This document shows positions 1-6,401 of a stretch of DNA of 10,175 nucleotides, piece by piece (within the stretch, counting starts at the first letter, position 1; each line of letters begins with the position of its first letter). The notes beneath the pieces were generated by a model. The model did not search any database, was not told where the DNA came from, and saw only the letters and a list, made by a program, of their open reading frames with translations. This DNA is from Victivallales bacterium (GTDB taxonomy: Bacteria > Verrucomicrobiota > Lentisphaeria > Oligosphaerales > Oligosphaeraceae). The stretch spans positions 1 through 10,175 of the forward strand of contig JAFTAC010000334.1 in the NCBI GenBank assembly GCA_017458805.1, in the 5' to 3' direction. A program made the translations under genes and the position numbers.

Positions 1-771
1 CTTGAGGAAGGCATCGAAGGCGTTCTCGCGGTCGCCGTAGAAGCGATAGACGATCTGGTCGAAATTGAAGATGCCCTCGTGGGACTTCCAGCCACGTCGC
101 CACCAGTCTTTGCGCTTCTCCATGGTCAGGGAGATCCCCTCCTTGTAGTCTTTGATGACGTAGGGGCCTGAAATCACGGGGAACTCGAAGTTGATCTTGT
201 TGAAGTCCATCTTGCTGTAGATGTGGCTTGGCAGGATGTTGAAGTCGCCCGCGGCGGCCAGGTTCTGCCAGTGGACCTCCTTCGCCGTGAAGCGGACAGC
301 AGCTCCGTTCTCCACGATTTCAGGGGGATTCAGCCGTTCCAGCGAGACCTTGTAGGGGCCCGTCATATTGTTGGGATTGACGATGGCGTTGTAGGTCCAG
401 ACCACGTCCTCGGCGGTGATGGGCTTTCCGTCGCTCCAGCGGGCGTTCTTGTCCAGGTAGAAGGTGAAGGTAAGCTTGTCTTCGGAGATGGTCCACTTTT
501 CGGCGATGGCCCTGTCGTACTCCAGGGTTGGAGAGTCGAAGCCGAGGAGGGATTCGTAATGCATGCCGAAGATCTGGTTGCTCATGGGGTTGTTGTCCAG
601 GTAGGCATTGAGGCTCTTGGGGGAGGGGCCGATGTATTCGACCACCTTGCCGCCTGGAACTGCGTCTGGACTGGCGATGGGGTCTGGCTTGTCGTATGCG
701 CTTTTGATCGGGTAGAATGTCTGCGCACCCGCGATGCACGCAAGGGCTATGGAAAGGATGGGGAGTTTCAT
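1..771 (-). CDS. Family 5 extracellular solute-binding protein, YejA-like (3' end outside window)
   Basis: Only the first 257 codons are present; the frame is open to base 1, so the C-terminal part lies outside. Residues 1-16 form a short Sec signal peptide (Lys2, hydrophobic core, cleavage likely after AGA16 before Gln17), which places the protein in the periplasm. From about residue 40 it matches the SBP_bac_5 family: the signature region ARWSDGKPITAEDVVWTYN at 110-128, a SGPYVIKDY segment at 201-209, and YRFYGDRENAFDAF near 242-255, which resembles the 'R..A.EAF' segment of YejA-type oligopeptide-binding proteins. The family delivers peptides to an ABC permease for uptake; the permease genes would be expected further left. 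The start lies 7 bp after the sppA stop and has no recognisable Shine-Dalgarno sequence, so translation is probably coupled to sppA. Family assignment is firm; peptide as substrate is inferred and not proven. Confidence 0.88.
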   Translation of the reverse strand, partial: MKLPILSIALACIAGAQTFYPIKSAYDKPDPIASPDAVPGGKVVEYIGPSPKSLNAYLDNNPMSNQIFGMHYESLLGFDSPTLEYDRAIAEKWTISEDKLTFTFYLDKNARWSDGKPITAEDVVWTYNAIVNPNNMTGPYKVSLERLNPPEIVENGAAVRFTAKEVHWQNLAAAGDFNILPSHIYSKMDFNKINFEFPVISGPYVIKDYKEGISLTMEKRKDWWRRGWKSHEGIFNFDQIVYRFYGDRENAFDAFLK

Positions 772-778
772 AACGGTA

Positions 779-1963
779 TTATTGTGCGATGGCCTGAGGG
801 GCGATGTAGTAGAGCTTGCCCGCTTCAAGTGAAGCGGCCATGATGGGAAGCAACCCGTCTAGCGAGAGGGGCTTGGCGTTGGTGTTGGCGGACATGAGGA
901 TATCCATAAAGGACTGCTTGGGGAGCAGCTTGATGACAGTTGGCTTTTCAATCTGTGCCAGTTCGCATGCTTTGGCGATGGCGTCATCAAAGTCGCCCAG
1001 TTGGTCAACAAGGCCATAGTTGAGGGCGGCAGCGCCCGAGAGCACTCTTCCATCGGCAAACTCGGCTGCCATGACCTCTTCGTGGGACTTGAAGGCCTCG
1101 CGCCCCTTGGCGACCACCTTTGCGAATTCGGTGAAGGTCTCTTTAATCAAGGCTTTCGTGTAGGCAAGTTCCTTCTCTGTCATGGGGCGTGTGGGGCTCA
1201 ACATGTCCTTCATGTCGCCAGAGGTGAAGGAAGTCTCCTTCAAGCCGATTTTGTCCATGAGTTCAGTGGCGTTGATGGAGGACATGATGACGCCGATGCT
1301 TCCTGTGAAGGTCATGCGATTGGCGATGATGTAGTTGGTGGCGGAGGCGATGTAGTAGCCGCCGCTGGCTCCCATGGAGTGCATGCAGGTGATGACGGGA
1401 ATCTCCCTCTTGTCGCGGAGTTTCCAGATTGCGGAGTTGACTTCGTCACTGGCGATGACTTCACCGCCAGGGGTGTCCATGTCCAGTATTACAGCCTTGA
1501 TGGAGTAGTCCTTTTCCACTTGTCTTAGGAGCGAAATGATTTTCGGTGTGCATGCACCTGCGTTTTCCTGTCGTGCGATAATGCCCTTGACATCGATGAC
1601 GCAGACTCTGTCGGGGCCTCCGTCGCGGAGGATTTTCTCCTTGTTGTTGGGGTTGTGGAGGGGGGTGTCCGCCTGTTCGGCCAGTTCTGATAGGTTGTGA
1701 ACGAGTTTGCCGCAGCCGTGGAGCGCGAATCCGCAGGCCAGGACGAGCACAATCAAAACTACTAGGCAAATCATGCACCCCTTGAAGGCAGAACTGCTCC
1801 TGGGCGGTTGTGGCGGGTAGGGAGGCTGCTGATATTGCGGTGGATACTGCGGTTGCGGTCCGAATTGAGGAGGAAAAGATGGCTGTTGCTGCGGCGTTGG
1901 CTGCGGTGAAGGAGAGGCAGAAGGCGGTTGCTGTGGAGTATAAGGTGATTGGTTTTCGCTCAT
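779..1963 (-). CDS. sppA: Signal peptide peptidase SppA (S49 family), short form with Pro/Gln-rich N-terminus
   Basis: This 394-residue membrane serine protease cleaves leftover signal peptides and other peptides in or near the membrane. Residues 1-55 are almost wholly Pro, Gln, Ser and Tyr and probably cytoplasmic. One transmembrane helix follows at about 62-84. The protease domain starts near residue 118. The S49 Ser/Lys dyad is visible: Ser200 in MGASGGYYIA and Lys252 in SGDMKDMLSP. The family's oxyanion-side DTPGGEV (163-169) and FTGSIGV (219-225) segments and the ADGRVLSG substrate-pocket segment (303-310) are also present. The length fits the single-domain type seen in Bacillus rather than the double-length E. 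coli protein, which implies a homo-oligomer. The ATG has only a weak AGAGAAG upstream. It lies 59 bp after the preceding gene and 7 bp before the solute-binding protein, within one leftward operon. Confidence 0.95.
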   Translation of the reverse strand: MSENQSPYTPQQPPSASPSPQPTPQQQPSFPPQFGPQPQYPPQYQQPPYPPQPPRSSSAFKGCMICLVVLIVLVLACGFALHGCGKLVHNLSELAEQADTPLHNPNNKEKILRDGGPDRVCVIDVKGIIARQENAGACTPKIISLLRQVEKDYSIKAVILDMDTPGGEVIASDEVNSAIWKLRDKREIPVITCMHSMGASGGYYIASATNYIIANRMTFTGSIGVIMSSINATELMDKIGLKETSFTSGDMKDMLSPTRPMTEKELAYTKALIKETFTEFAKVVAKGREAFKSHEEVMAAEFADGRVLSGAAALNYGLVDQLGDFDDAIAKACELAQIEKPTVIKLLPKQSFMDILMSANTNAKPLSLDGLLPIMAASLEAGKLYYIAPQAIAQ

Positions 1964-2022
1964 TGTCTTCTCTATAAAGTAGTTGTTGTTGGGATAATCA
2001 GATGAACTAAAGAGATGGCGCG

Positions 2023-2886
2023 TTAATTCCAGTCCTCAACGGTTTGGAACTTGAAATCGACTCCTTCGACGGCCTGTCGTGCATAGAGCACCTTGAAATA
2101 GCCTGTTGTGCGGGAGAGCATGGGAACGCCGTTTTCGGGAACGAAGTACCTCTGCTGGCGTATCTTCGCCTCGCCTCCGATGATGGAATAGACAGCGTAG
2201 GAGTAGAGTTTCGGTGCGACCTGGATGAAAACGTGGATGGCGCTGGTGCCGTCGGCGTCAAGTTGTGGTTCACGTCCTGCGATGTATGGACCGACGCGGA
2301 AGGTGCCATAGACGCAGTTCTCGTCCTCGATGCGGAGGCAGAAGATTTCGCGTTTTCCGTCATTGAAGCGCATGAGGGAGGCTGCGACGCTCTTAATGGC
2401 GTCCGAATTGTTTTCAGTGGGGAGACCGATGGTTTTGGTGGCGACGAGGCTGCCATCGCGCACCTCGAAATTCAAGGTATTGGAGGCGAAGCCCTGGGGG
2501 AGGCGCTTGTGGTCGATGTAGGCGGTCACCGTGTAGAAGCCATCGACCTGGAGGTCGAAGAGGGCGTTGAGTGTCAGGGTCAGTTCGCGGCTTTCGCCCG
2601 CGCCAAAGACCATCCCATCCATCGGGTTGGCGGCTGGGTCGAGCATGGAGACGAGGTTGCCGTTCTGGGCGGTCACCTTGAAGACAAGCCTGCCGAGGTT
2701 CTGCCCCTGTGCGTCCTTGCCGAAAATCAGGGTGTTGCCGCTGTAGTTGCGTAGCTGGAGCTTCATCTGGATGCGCTCGTAGCGGAGGTAGCGTTCATGC
2801 TGTGCGCTGATTTTCATCCCTATCTGGGCGTGTACAGCGGTGCTGGCTATGAAAAGCAGGATAATGGAGACGAAAAACTTTTTCAT
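2023..2886 (-). CDS. Secreted protein of unknown function
   Basis: The 287-residue product has a clear Sec signal peptide: MKK, a hydrophobic core at residues 4-17, and cleavage likely after VHA20. I do not recognise the mature protein. Its first half alternates short hydrophobic and polar stretches typical of beta-sandwich folds, for example RIQMKLQLRNYSGN, SRELTLTLNAL and GFYTVTAYIDHK, which looks like an Ig-like or intracellular-proteinase-inhibitor-like domain. The second half is also beta-rich and ends at VEDWN. There is no lipobox, transmembrane anchor or catalytic motif, so a soluble periplasmic or exported protein is likely. Its ATG overlaps the GT9 stop in an ATGA arrangement, and a strong GGAGGA at 2894-2899 sits 7 bases upstream, so co-expression with GT9 is very likely. 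Function unknown. Confidence 0.85.
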   Translation of the reverse strand: MKKFFVSIILLFIASTAVHAQIGMKISAQHERYLRYERIQMKLQLRNYSGNTLIFGKDAQGQNLGRLVFKVTAQNGNLVSMLDPAANPMDGMVFGAGESRELTLTLNALFDLQVDGFYTVTAYIDHKRLPQGFASNTLNFEVRDGSLVATKTIGLPTENNSDAIKSVAASLMRFNDGKREIFCLRIEDENCVYGTFRVGPYIAGREPQLDADGTSAIHVFIQVAPKLYSYAVYSIIGGEAKIRQQRYFVPENGVPMLSRTTGYFKVLYARQAVEGVDFKFQTVEDWN

Positions 2887-3914
2887 GGGCGGTTCCTCCG
2901 TATTGAGTCAATAATCGCATTGGCGGCATCCTGTGGCGAGAAGCCGTCGGCGCAGTTTTTATGGTGCGGGCAGGTGCGTTCCATGCAGGGGGATTTGGGG
3001 CATGGGGATGTGAGGATGATGTGGAAGCCAGCAGGACCATACGGGCCTGTGAGGACGGCGCTTGTGGAGCCGAACAGGGCAACGCACGGGATGCCGAGGG
3101 CGGCTGCGAGGTGCATGGGGCCTGAATCCACCGTGAACATCGCTGAGGAGCGTGAGAGCAGGGCGGCCAGTCCGTGGAAGGAGGTTTTTCCTGCAAGGTT
3201 CACAGGCTTGGCGGAGTGCGTGTTTTGGAGGAGTTCTTCCCCCATCCGCCAGTCTCCATCTGCACCCAGCAGGAAGATGTCGAGTTGGGGCATTGCCTCC
3301 ACAGCCTTGTCAAGGGCCTCCGCCATAAAGGAAATGGACCAGTTCTTGCTTTCCCAACGGGAGGAGAAGCAGACTGCCAGTAGGGGCTTCGAACTGGCGG
3401 GCAGAAGGTTTTCCGCCTCCTGCAAACCTTTGTCATCCAGTTGGAAAAGTGGTTTAGGGACAGGTGTGTCGGCTGGAATGCCCAGCGCGAAGCGCGTCAG
3501 TTCCAGGTTCTTTTCGACGGCATGTGTCTGGAGGTTTTCCAGAACCAGCTTGCGTGTGTAAAAGAAAGGGGAGCCTTCGCGGGCGTGAGCGAAACCGACT
3601 TTCTCCTTTGCGCGGCTTGCCTTCACCATCAGGCCGCTGCGGAGCAGGCCCTGGTAGTCGATGGCCATGTCGTACTCTTCTTGCCGCAGGTCATGCAGGA
3701 AGGCACGGATGATGGAAAACTTGTGGAGTTCACGTCGCGGGAAGGGGATGATTCTATCGACGCCTGGGCAGAGCCTCACCACATCGACGAAGGAATCGTT
3801 CACAATCCACGAGATGCGTGTCACCTGAGGGCATGCGCTGCGAATGAGGGAAACAGCGGGGAAGGCGTGGAGCACATCACCGAAACTGCTGGGTTTGACA
3901 ATCAGAAGCCGCAT
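2883..3914 (-). CDS. Glycosyltransferase family 9, heptosyltransferase (WaaC/WaaF-like)
   Basis: The 343-residue product resembles ADP-heptose:LPS heptosyltransferases, which add heptose to the inner core of lipopolysaccharide at the cytoplasmic face of the inner membrane. The N-terminus MRLLIVKPSSFGDVLHAFPA is very close to that of WaaC; Asp13 corresponds to the proposed catalytic base. Other family marks are YDMAIDYQGLLRSG (81-94), a GFAHAREGSPFFYTRK segment (107-122), the nucleotide-sugar binding stretch DSGPMHLAAALG (263-274) with VALFGSTSA after it, and a C-terminal Cys cluster (C305, C310, C315, C321) like the C..C...C..HH..C tail of many GT9 enzymes. AGAGGAAC just upstream is a good ribosome site. 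The gene lies 21 bp after the phosphoesterase. The exact sugar and acceptor cannot be read from sequence, and no other LPS core genes are present here. Confidence 0.93.
   Translation of the reverse strand: MRLLIVKPSSFGDVLHAFPAVSLIRSACPQVTRISWIVNDSFVDVVRLCPGVDRIIPFPRRELHKFSIIRAFLHDLRQEEYDMAIDYQGLLRSGLMVKASRAKEKVGFAHAREGSPFFYTRKLVLENLQTHAVEKNLELTRFALGIPADTPVPKPLFQLDDKGLQEAENLLPASSKPLLAVCFSSRWESKNWSISFMAEALDKAVEAMPQLDIFLLGADGDWRMGEELLQNTHSAKPVNLAGKTSFHGLAALLSRSSAMFTVDSGPMHLAAALGIPCVALFGSTSAVLTGPYGPAGFHIILTSPCPKSPCMERTCPHHKNCADGFSPQDAANAIIDSIRRNRP
2894..2899 (-). promoter_or_regulatory. Shine-Dalgarno sequence inside the GT9 3' end
   Basis: On the minus strand this reads GGAGGA, 7 bases before the ATG at 2886. 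It lies within the last codons of the GT9 gene and fixes the start of the secreted protein that overlaps it by 4 bp. Confidence 0.75.
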
Positions 3915-3935
3915 GCTGTTCCTCTTCTGGCAGGT

Positions 3936-4700
3936 TTATCGTCCGATTTCCAGGCGAGCTGCGAGCTTTTCAGGCAGTCCTGCATCGCGAATTTTCTGCT
4001 GGCAGGTCTGGATGTCGTACTCGACGCGGTAGAGTTCGACCTTGTTTTCGTCAGGCGTGTAGATGGTGAAGGCGGCGGTGGGGTTTTCATCCCTTGGCTG
4101 CCCGACGCTGCCCACGTTGATGAGGTATTTTGTATTGGGTTCGATGGTGATGGGGACTTCCTGCTGGAAGTAGAAGCCCTGTGTTTCGCCCTCTTTCTCC
4201 ACGAAGAAGAGTGGCATGTGGGTGTGGCCAAAGAAGCAGAGGGCGAATCCGCGCTGGTTCTCCATGGAGAGTTCGGCGTCGCGTACTCGGAAGATGTACC
4301 CCCATTTTTCGGGGCAGTCCAACGTTCCGTGGACAATCTTGAAAGTTGGCACTCCAGGTATTCTAACATCTGCTGAGTAGGGGAGAGTTGCCAGGTAGTG
4401 GCGGTCTTCATCGTTGAGTAGTGCGCGTGTCCAGGTGACGGCGGCTGCTGCGGAGGGGTTGAAGCCGTACAAGTCCTGGTCGGTTCCCACGTATTCGTCG
4501 TGGTTTCCGCGGACGGTTGCGACGGGGTTGAGGGCGCGCATCATGTCCAGACACTCCTTGGGATTGGCGTTGTAACCGACGATGTCCCCGATGCAAACAT
4601 AATGGGTGACATCTAGGGTCTTGATTTTTTCCATTACGGCGTTGAAGGCCTCCAGGTTGGCGTGGATGTCGCCCAGCAGTGCTATTCTGATTTTACTCAT
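3936..4700 (-). CDS. Calcineurin-like metallophosphoesterase (YfcE/MJ0936-type)
   Basis: The 254-residue product carries the complete set of dinuclear metal-binding motifs of the Metallophos superfamily: GDIHAN (10-15), GDIVGY (38-43), GNHDEY (65-70), a VHG at 123-125 and GHTH (158-161). The closing NVGSVGQPRD (195-204) is characteristic of the YfcE/MJ0936-type single-domain group. Such enzymes hydrolyse phosphodiesters or phosphomonoesters with Mn or similar metals; the physiological substrate is usually unknown. There is no signal peptide, so it is cytoplasmic. It lies 26 bp after the PFL gene and 21 bp before GT9. No Shine-Dalgarno sequence is seen; the upstream gap is AT-rich and holds the palindrome GATAATTATC. 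Confidence 0.93.
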   Translation of the reverse strand: MSKIRIALLGDIHANLEAFNAVMEKIKTLDVTHYVCIGDIVGYNANPKECLDMMRALNPVATVRGNHDEYVGTDQDLYGFNPSAAAAVTWTRALLNDEDRHYLATLPYSADVRIPGVPTFKIVHGTLDCPEKWGYIFRVRDAELSMENQRGFALCFFGHTHMPLFFVEKEGETQGFYFQQEVPITIEPNTKYLINVGSVGQPRDENPTAAFTIYTPDENKVELYRVEYDIQTCQQKIRDAGLPEKLAARLEIGR

Positions 4701-4705
4701 AGATG

Positions 4706-4715
4706 GATAATTATC
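4706..4715. repeat. 10-bp palindrome GATAATTATC in the PFL/phosphoesterase gap
   Basis: A perfect inverted repeat centred between 4710 and 4711, six bases upstream of the phosphoesterase ATG, in the place where a ribosome site would normally lie. It is short and AT-rich and may be chance. Confidence 0.3.
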
Positions 4716-4726
4716 AATAATTTAGA

Positions 4727-6106
4727 TTAATTGTTCAGGCTGTGGATGGGGGCTGGGATGTGGCCTCCGAAGCGGATGAAGCGGGCGGATTTCCCCATGT
4801 TGGGCACCGCCATGACGGTCCCGCCACCGAATAGTCCGCCGAACTCGACTCGTTCGCCCGCCTTCTTACCAGGTACGGGGATGAAGCGCACGGCGGTGGT
4901 TTTCTTGTTGATCATGCCGATGGCCATTTCATCGGCGATCATGGCGGAGATGGTCTCGGCAGGGGTGTCGCCTGGGATGGCGATCATGTCGAGGCCGACG
5001 GAGCAAACACAGGTCATTGCCTCCAGTTTCTCCAGGCTCAGTTCACCTGCCGCAGCGGCTGCGGAGAGCGCGGAGTCCTCGCAGACTGGGATGAATGCTC
5101 CGCTCAGGCCGCCGACGGCCTGCGAGGCGAAGGCTCCGCCCTTCTTGACGGCGTCGTTCAGCATGGCGATGCATGCGGTGGAGCCTGGTGCGCCGATGGC
5201 GTCCATGCCGAGTATCTGGAGGATTTCGCCGATACTGTCGCCGATTTTCGGGGTGGGGGCGAGGGAGAGGTCAACGACTCCGAAGCGAGTTCCGAGGCGT
5301 TTGGCGACTTCACGGCCAATGAGTTCGCCGCAGCGCGTGACGCGGCAGCTGGTCTGTTTGATTTCCTCCGCCAGGTCATCGAGGCCCAGGTTGTCGGCTC
5401 CTTCCCGTTCAATGCGCCTTTCGAGGGCGCGCTTGACGACGCCAGGACCAGATACGCCCACGTTGATGGTGGTCTCCGGCTCGCCGTGGCCGTGGTAGGC
5501 GCCCGCCATGAAGGGGTTGTCCTCCGGCTGGTTGGAGAAGATGACGAGTTTGGCGCAGTCGAAGCCGTCCTTTTCCTTGCTGTTGTTCGCCATCTCCAGC
5601 AGGATTTCACCGAGTTTGCCGATGGCCTCCATATTGATGCCTGCACGGCTGGAGGCGACGTTGATGGAGGAGCAGACCTTGCCCGTGCATGCCATCGCCT
5701 CGGGGAGCGATTCAATCAGCGTGGTGTCTGCCACGCTGGCGCCCTTCTGAACCTGTGCGCTGTAGCCGCCGACGAAATCGACGCCGACGGAGCGGGCAGC
5801 CTGGTCCAATGCCTTCGCCAGGGCGACGAAGCCATCGTGCCCGAAGCCAGCCGCCACATCGGCGGCAGGGCTGACCGCCAGGCGTTTGTTGACGATTGGA
5901 ATGCCGTATTTTGTGACGACACTCTCGCAGACATCGACGAGGTTTCCCGCGCAACGCTCTATTTTGCTGACGACACGGCGGCAGAGGATGTCTATGTCCG
6001 TGTCCCTGCAATCCATCAGGTTGATGCCCATCGTGACGGTGCGCACATCCAGGTTCTCCTTTTGGATCATGCTCACTGTCTTGATGATTTTATCCGAACT
6101 AATCAT
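4727..6106 (-). CDS. PFL family protein (UPF0210 / DUF711)
   Basis: The 459-residue product matches the UPF0210/PFL family over its whole length. The N-terminus, ENLDVRTVTMGINLMDC (17-33), is the family's opening; further marks are SNQPEDNPFMAGAYHG (191-206), INVGVSGPGVVKRAL (214-228), SLAPTPKIGDSIGEIL (281-296), IGAPGSTACIAMLNDAVKKGG (304-324) and FGGLFGGGTVM (422-432). Family structures show a fold related to the pyruvate formate-lyase superfamily, but no activity is established and I assign none. It is expected to be cytoplasmic. I chose the ATG at 6106 because AAGGAG lies 11 bases upstream and the length then agrees with the usual 450-460 residues. An in-frame ATG at 6235 would add 43 residues of hydrophobic, AT-rich sequence not seen in the family and overlapping the likely promoter. 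It is the first gene of the leftward operon. Confidence 0.93.
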   Translation of the reverse strand: MISSDKIIKTVSMIQKENLDVRTVTMGINLMDCRDTDIDILCRRVVSKIERCAGNLVDVCESVVTKYGIPIVNKRLAVSPAADVAAGFGHDGFVALAKALDQAARSVGVDFVGGYSAQVQKGASVADTTLIESLPEAMACTGKVCSSINVASSRAGINMEAIGKLGEILLEMANNSKEKDGFDCAKLVIFSNQPEDNPFMAGAYHGHGEPETTINVGVSGPGVVKRALERRIEREGADNLGLDDLAEEIKQTSCRVTRCGELIGREVAKRLGTRFGVVDLSLAPTPKIGDSIGEILQILGMDAIGAPGSTACIAMLNDAVKKGGAFASQAVGGLSGAFIPVCEDSALSAAAAAGELSLEKLEAMTCVCSVGLDMIAIPGDTPAETISAMIADEMAIGMINKKTTAVRFIPVPGKKAGERVEFGGLFGGGTVMAVPNMGKSARFIRFGGHIPAPIHSLNN

Positions 6107-6117
6107 TTGGCTGAACT

Positions 6118-6123
6118 CTCCTT
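6118..6123 (-). promoter_or_regulatory. Shine-Dalgarno sequence deciding the PFL start
   Basis: On the minus strand this reads AAGGAG, within AGAAGGAGAG, 11 bases before the ATG at 6106. It supports that start over the upstream in-frame ATG at 6235. Confidence 0.75.
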
Positions 6124-6176
6124 CTAAAACAAGCTGGCGACTAGGCAAGCCTATACAGTACGCCATATATGCTAAA

Positions 6177-6204
6177 ACTATAATACATTTTCTTAAGAAA
6201 ACAA
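6177..6204 (-). promoter_or_regulatory. Candidate sigma70-type promoter for the leftward operon
   Basis: On the minus strand, a -35-like TTGTTT (6199-6204) is followed after 16 bp by a -10-like TATAGT (6177-6182). The -10 matches five of six consensus bases, the -35 three of six. It lies about 70 bp before the PFL start, in strongly AT-rich DNA. Visual inspection only. Confidence 0.45.
6188..6201. repeat. 14-bp perfect palindrome TTTTCTTAAGAAAA, possible operator
   Basis: The sequence TTTTCTTAAGAAAA is fully self-complementary, centred between 6194 and 6195. It covers the spacer and part of the -35 of the candidate leftward promoter, the usual place for a repressor site. No transcription factor gene is nearby, and A/T-rich palindromes can arise by chance. 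Confidence 0.35.
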
Positions 6205-6242
6205 CTAGATAATACGACAAAACGAAAAAAAACATCTTTCCT

Positions 6243-6272
6243 TTTAGATTTTTGGAAAAAACGCTATATACT
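6243..6272 (+). promoter_or_regulatory. Weak candidate promoter for the pilus ATPase genes
   Basis: A -10-like TATACT (6267-6272, five of six matches) lies 18 bp after a -35-like TTTAGA (6243-6248, four of six). This would give a leader of about 120 bases before the ATG at 6402. The leader contains a strong AAGAGGAG at 6316-6323 with no useful start codon after it, and short repeated CCTCTGG (6324-6330 and 6357-6363). No riboswitch or clear terminator was recognised in it. Confidence 0.3.
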
Positions 6273-6401
6273 ATGCTATTAGAGGAAATCTCTTTTGTTT
6301 TTTGCCCTGGCCATCAAGAGGAGCCTCTGGTTTTTCTCTAGAATCTCCAGAAATACCCTCTGGTGAACAAGGTCTATTGGTATATTGGGGAACAAGAAAG
6401 C

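Noticed and set aside
223..843. Plus-strand 206-codon frame, and a minus-strand 139-codon frame at 320-739
   Set aside because: Both are out of frame with the partial solute-binding protein, whose minus-strand frame is open to the window edge and matches its family throughout.
2044..2754. Plus-strand open frame of 236 codons
   Set aside because: Antisense to the secreted protein that has its own signal peptide and ribosome site.
2797..3561. Plus-strand open frame of 254 codons opposite the secreted protein and GT9
   Set aside because: Antisense shadow; the minus-strand frames carry a signal peptide and GT9 motifs.
3441..4376. Long plus-strand open frame of 311 codons opposite GT9 and the phosphoesterase
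   Set aside because: It lies antisense to two genes with complete family motifs and spans their junction; its translation shows no domain and reflects GC-rich codon bias on the true strand.
6107..6235. N-terminal extension of the PFL protein by 43 residues from ATG 6235
   Set aside because: The extension is AT-rich, hydrophobic and overlaps the promoter candidate; the ATG at 6106 has a good ribosome site and gives the family's normal start and length.
6363..6401. GTG start at 6363 for the first pilus ATPase
   Set aside because: No ribosome site precedes it; ATG 6402 has GGGGA at a workable distance and begins with a typical MKKES terminus. Not fully excluded.
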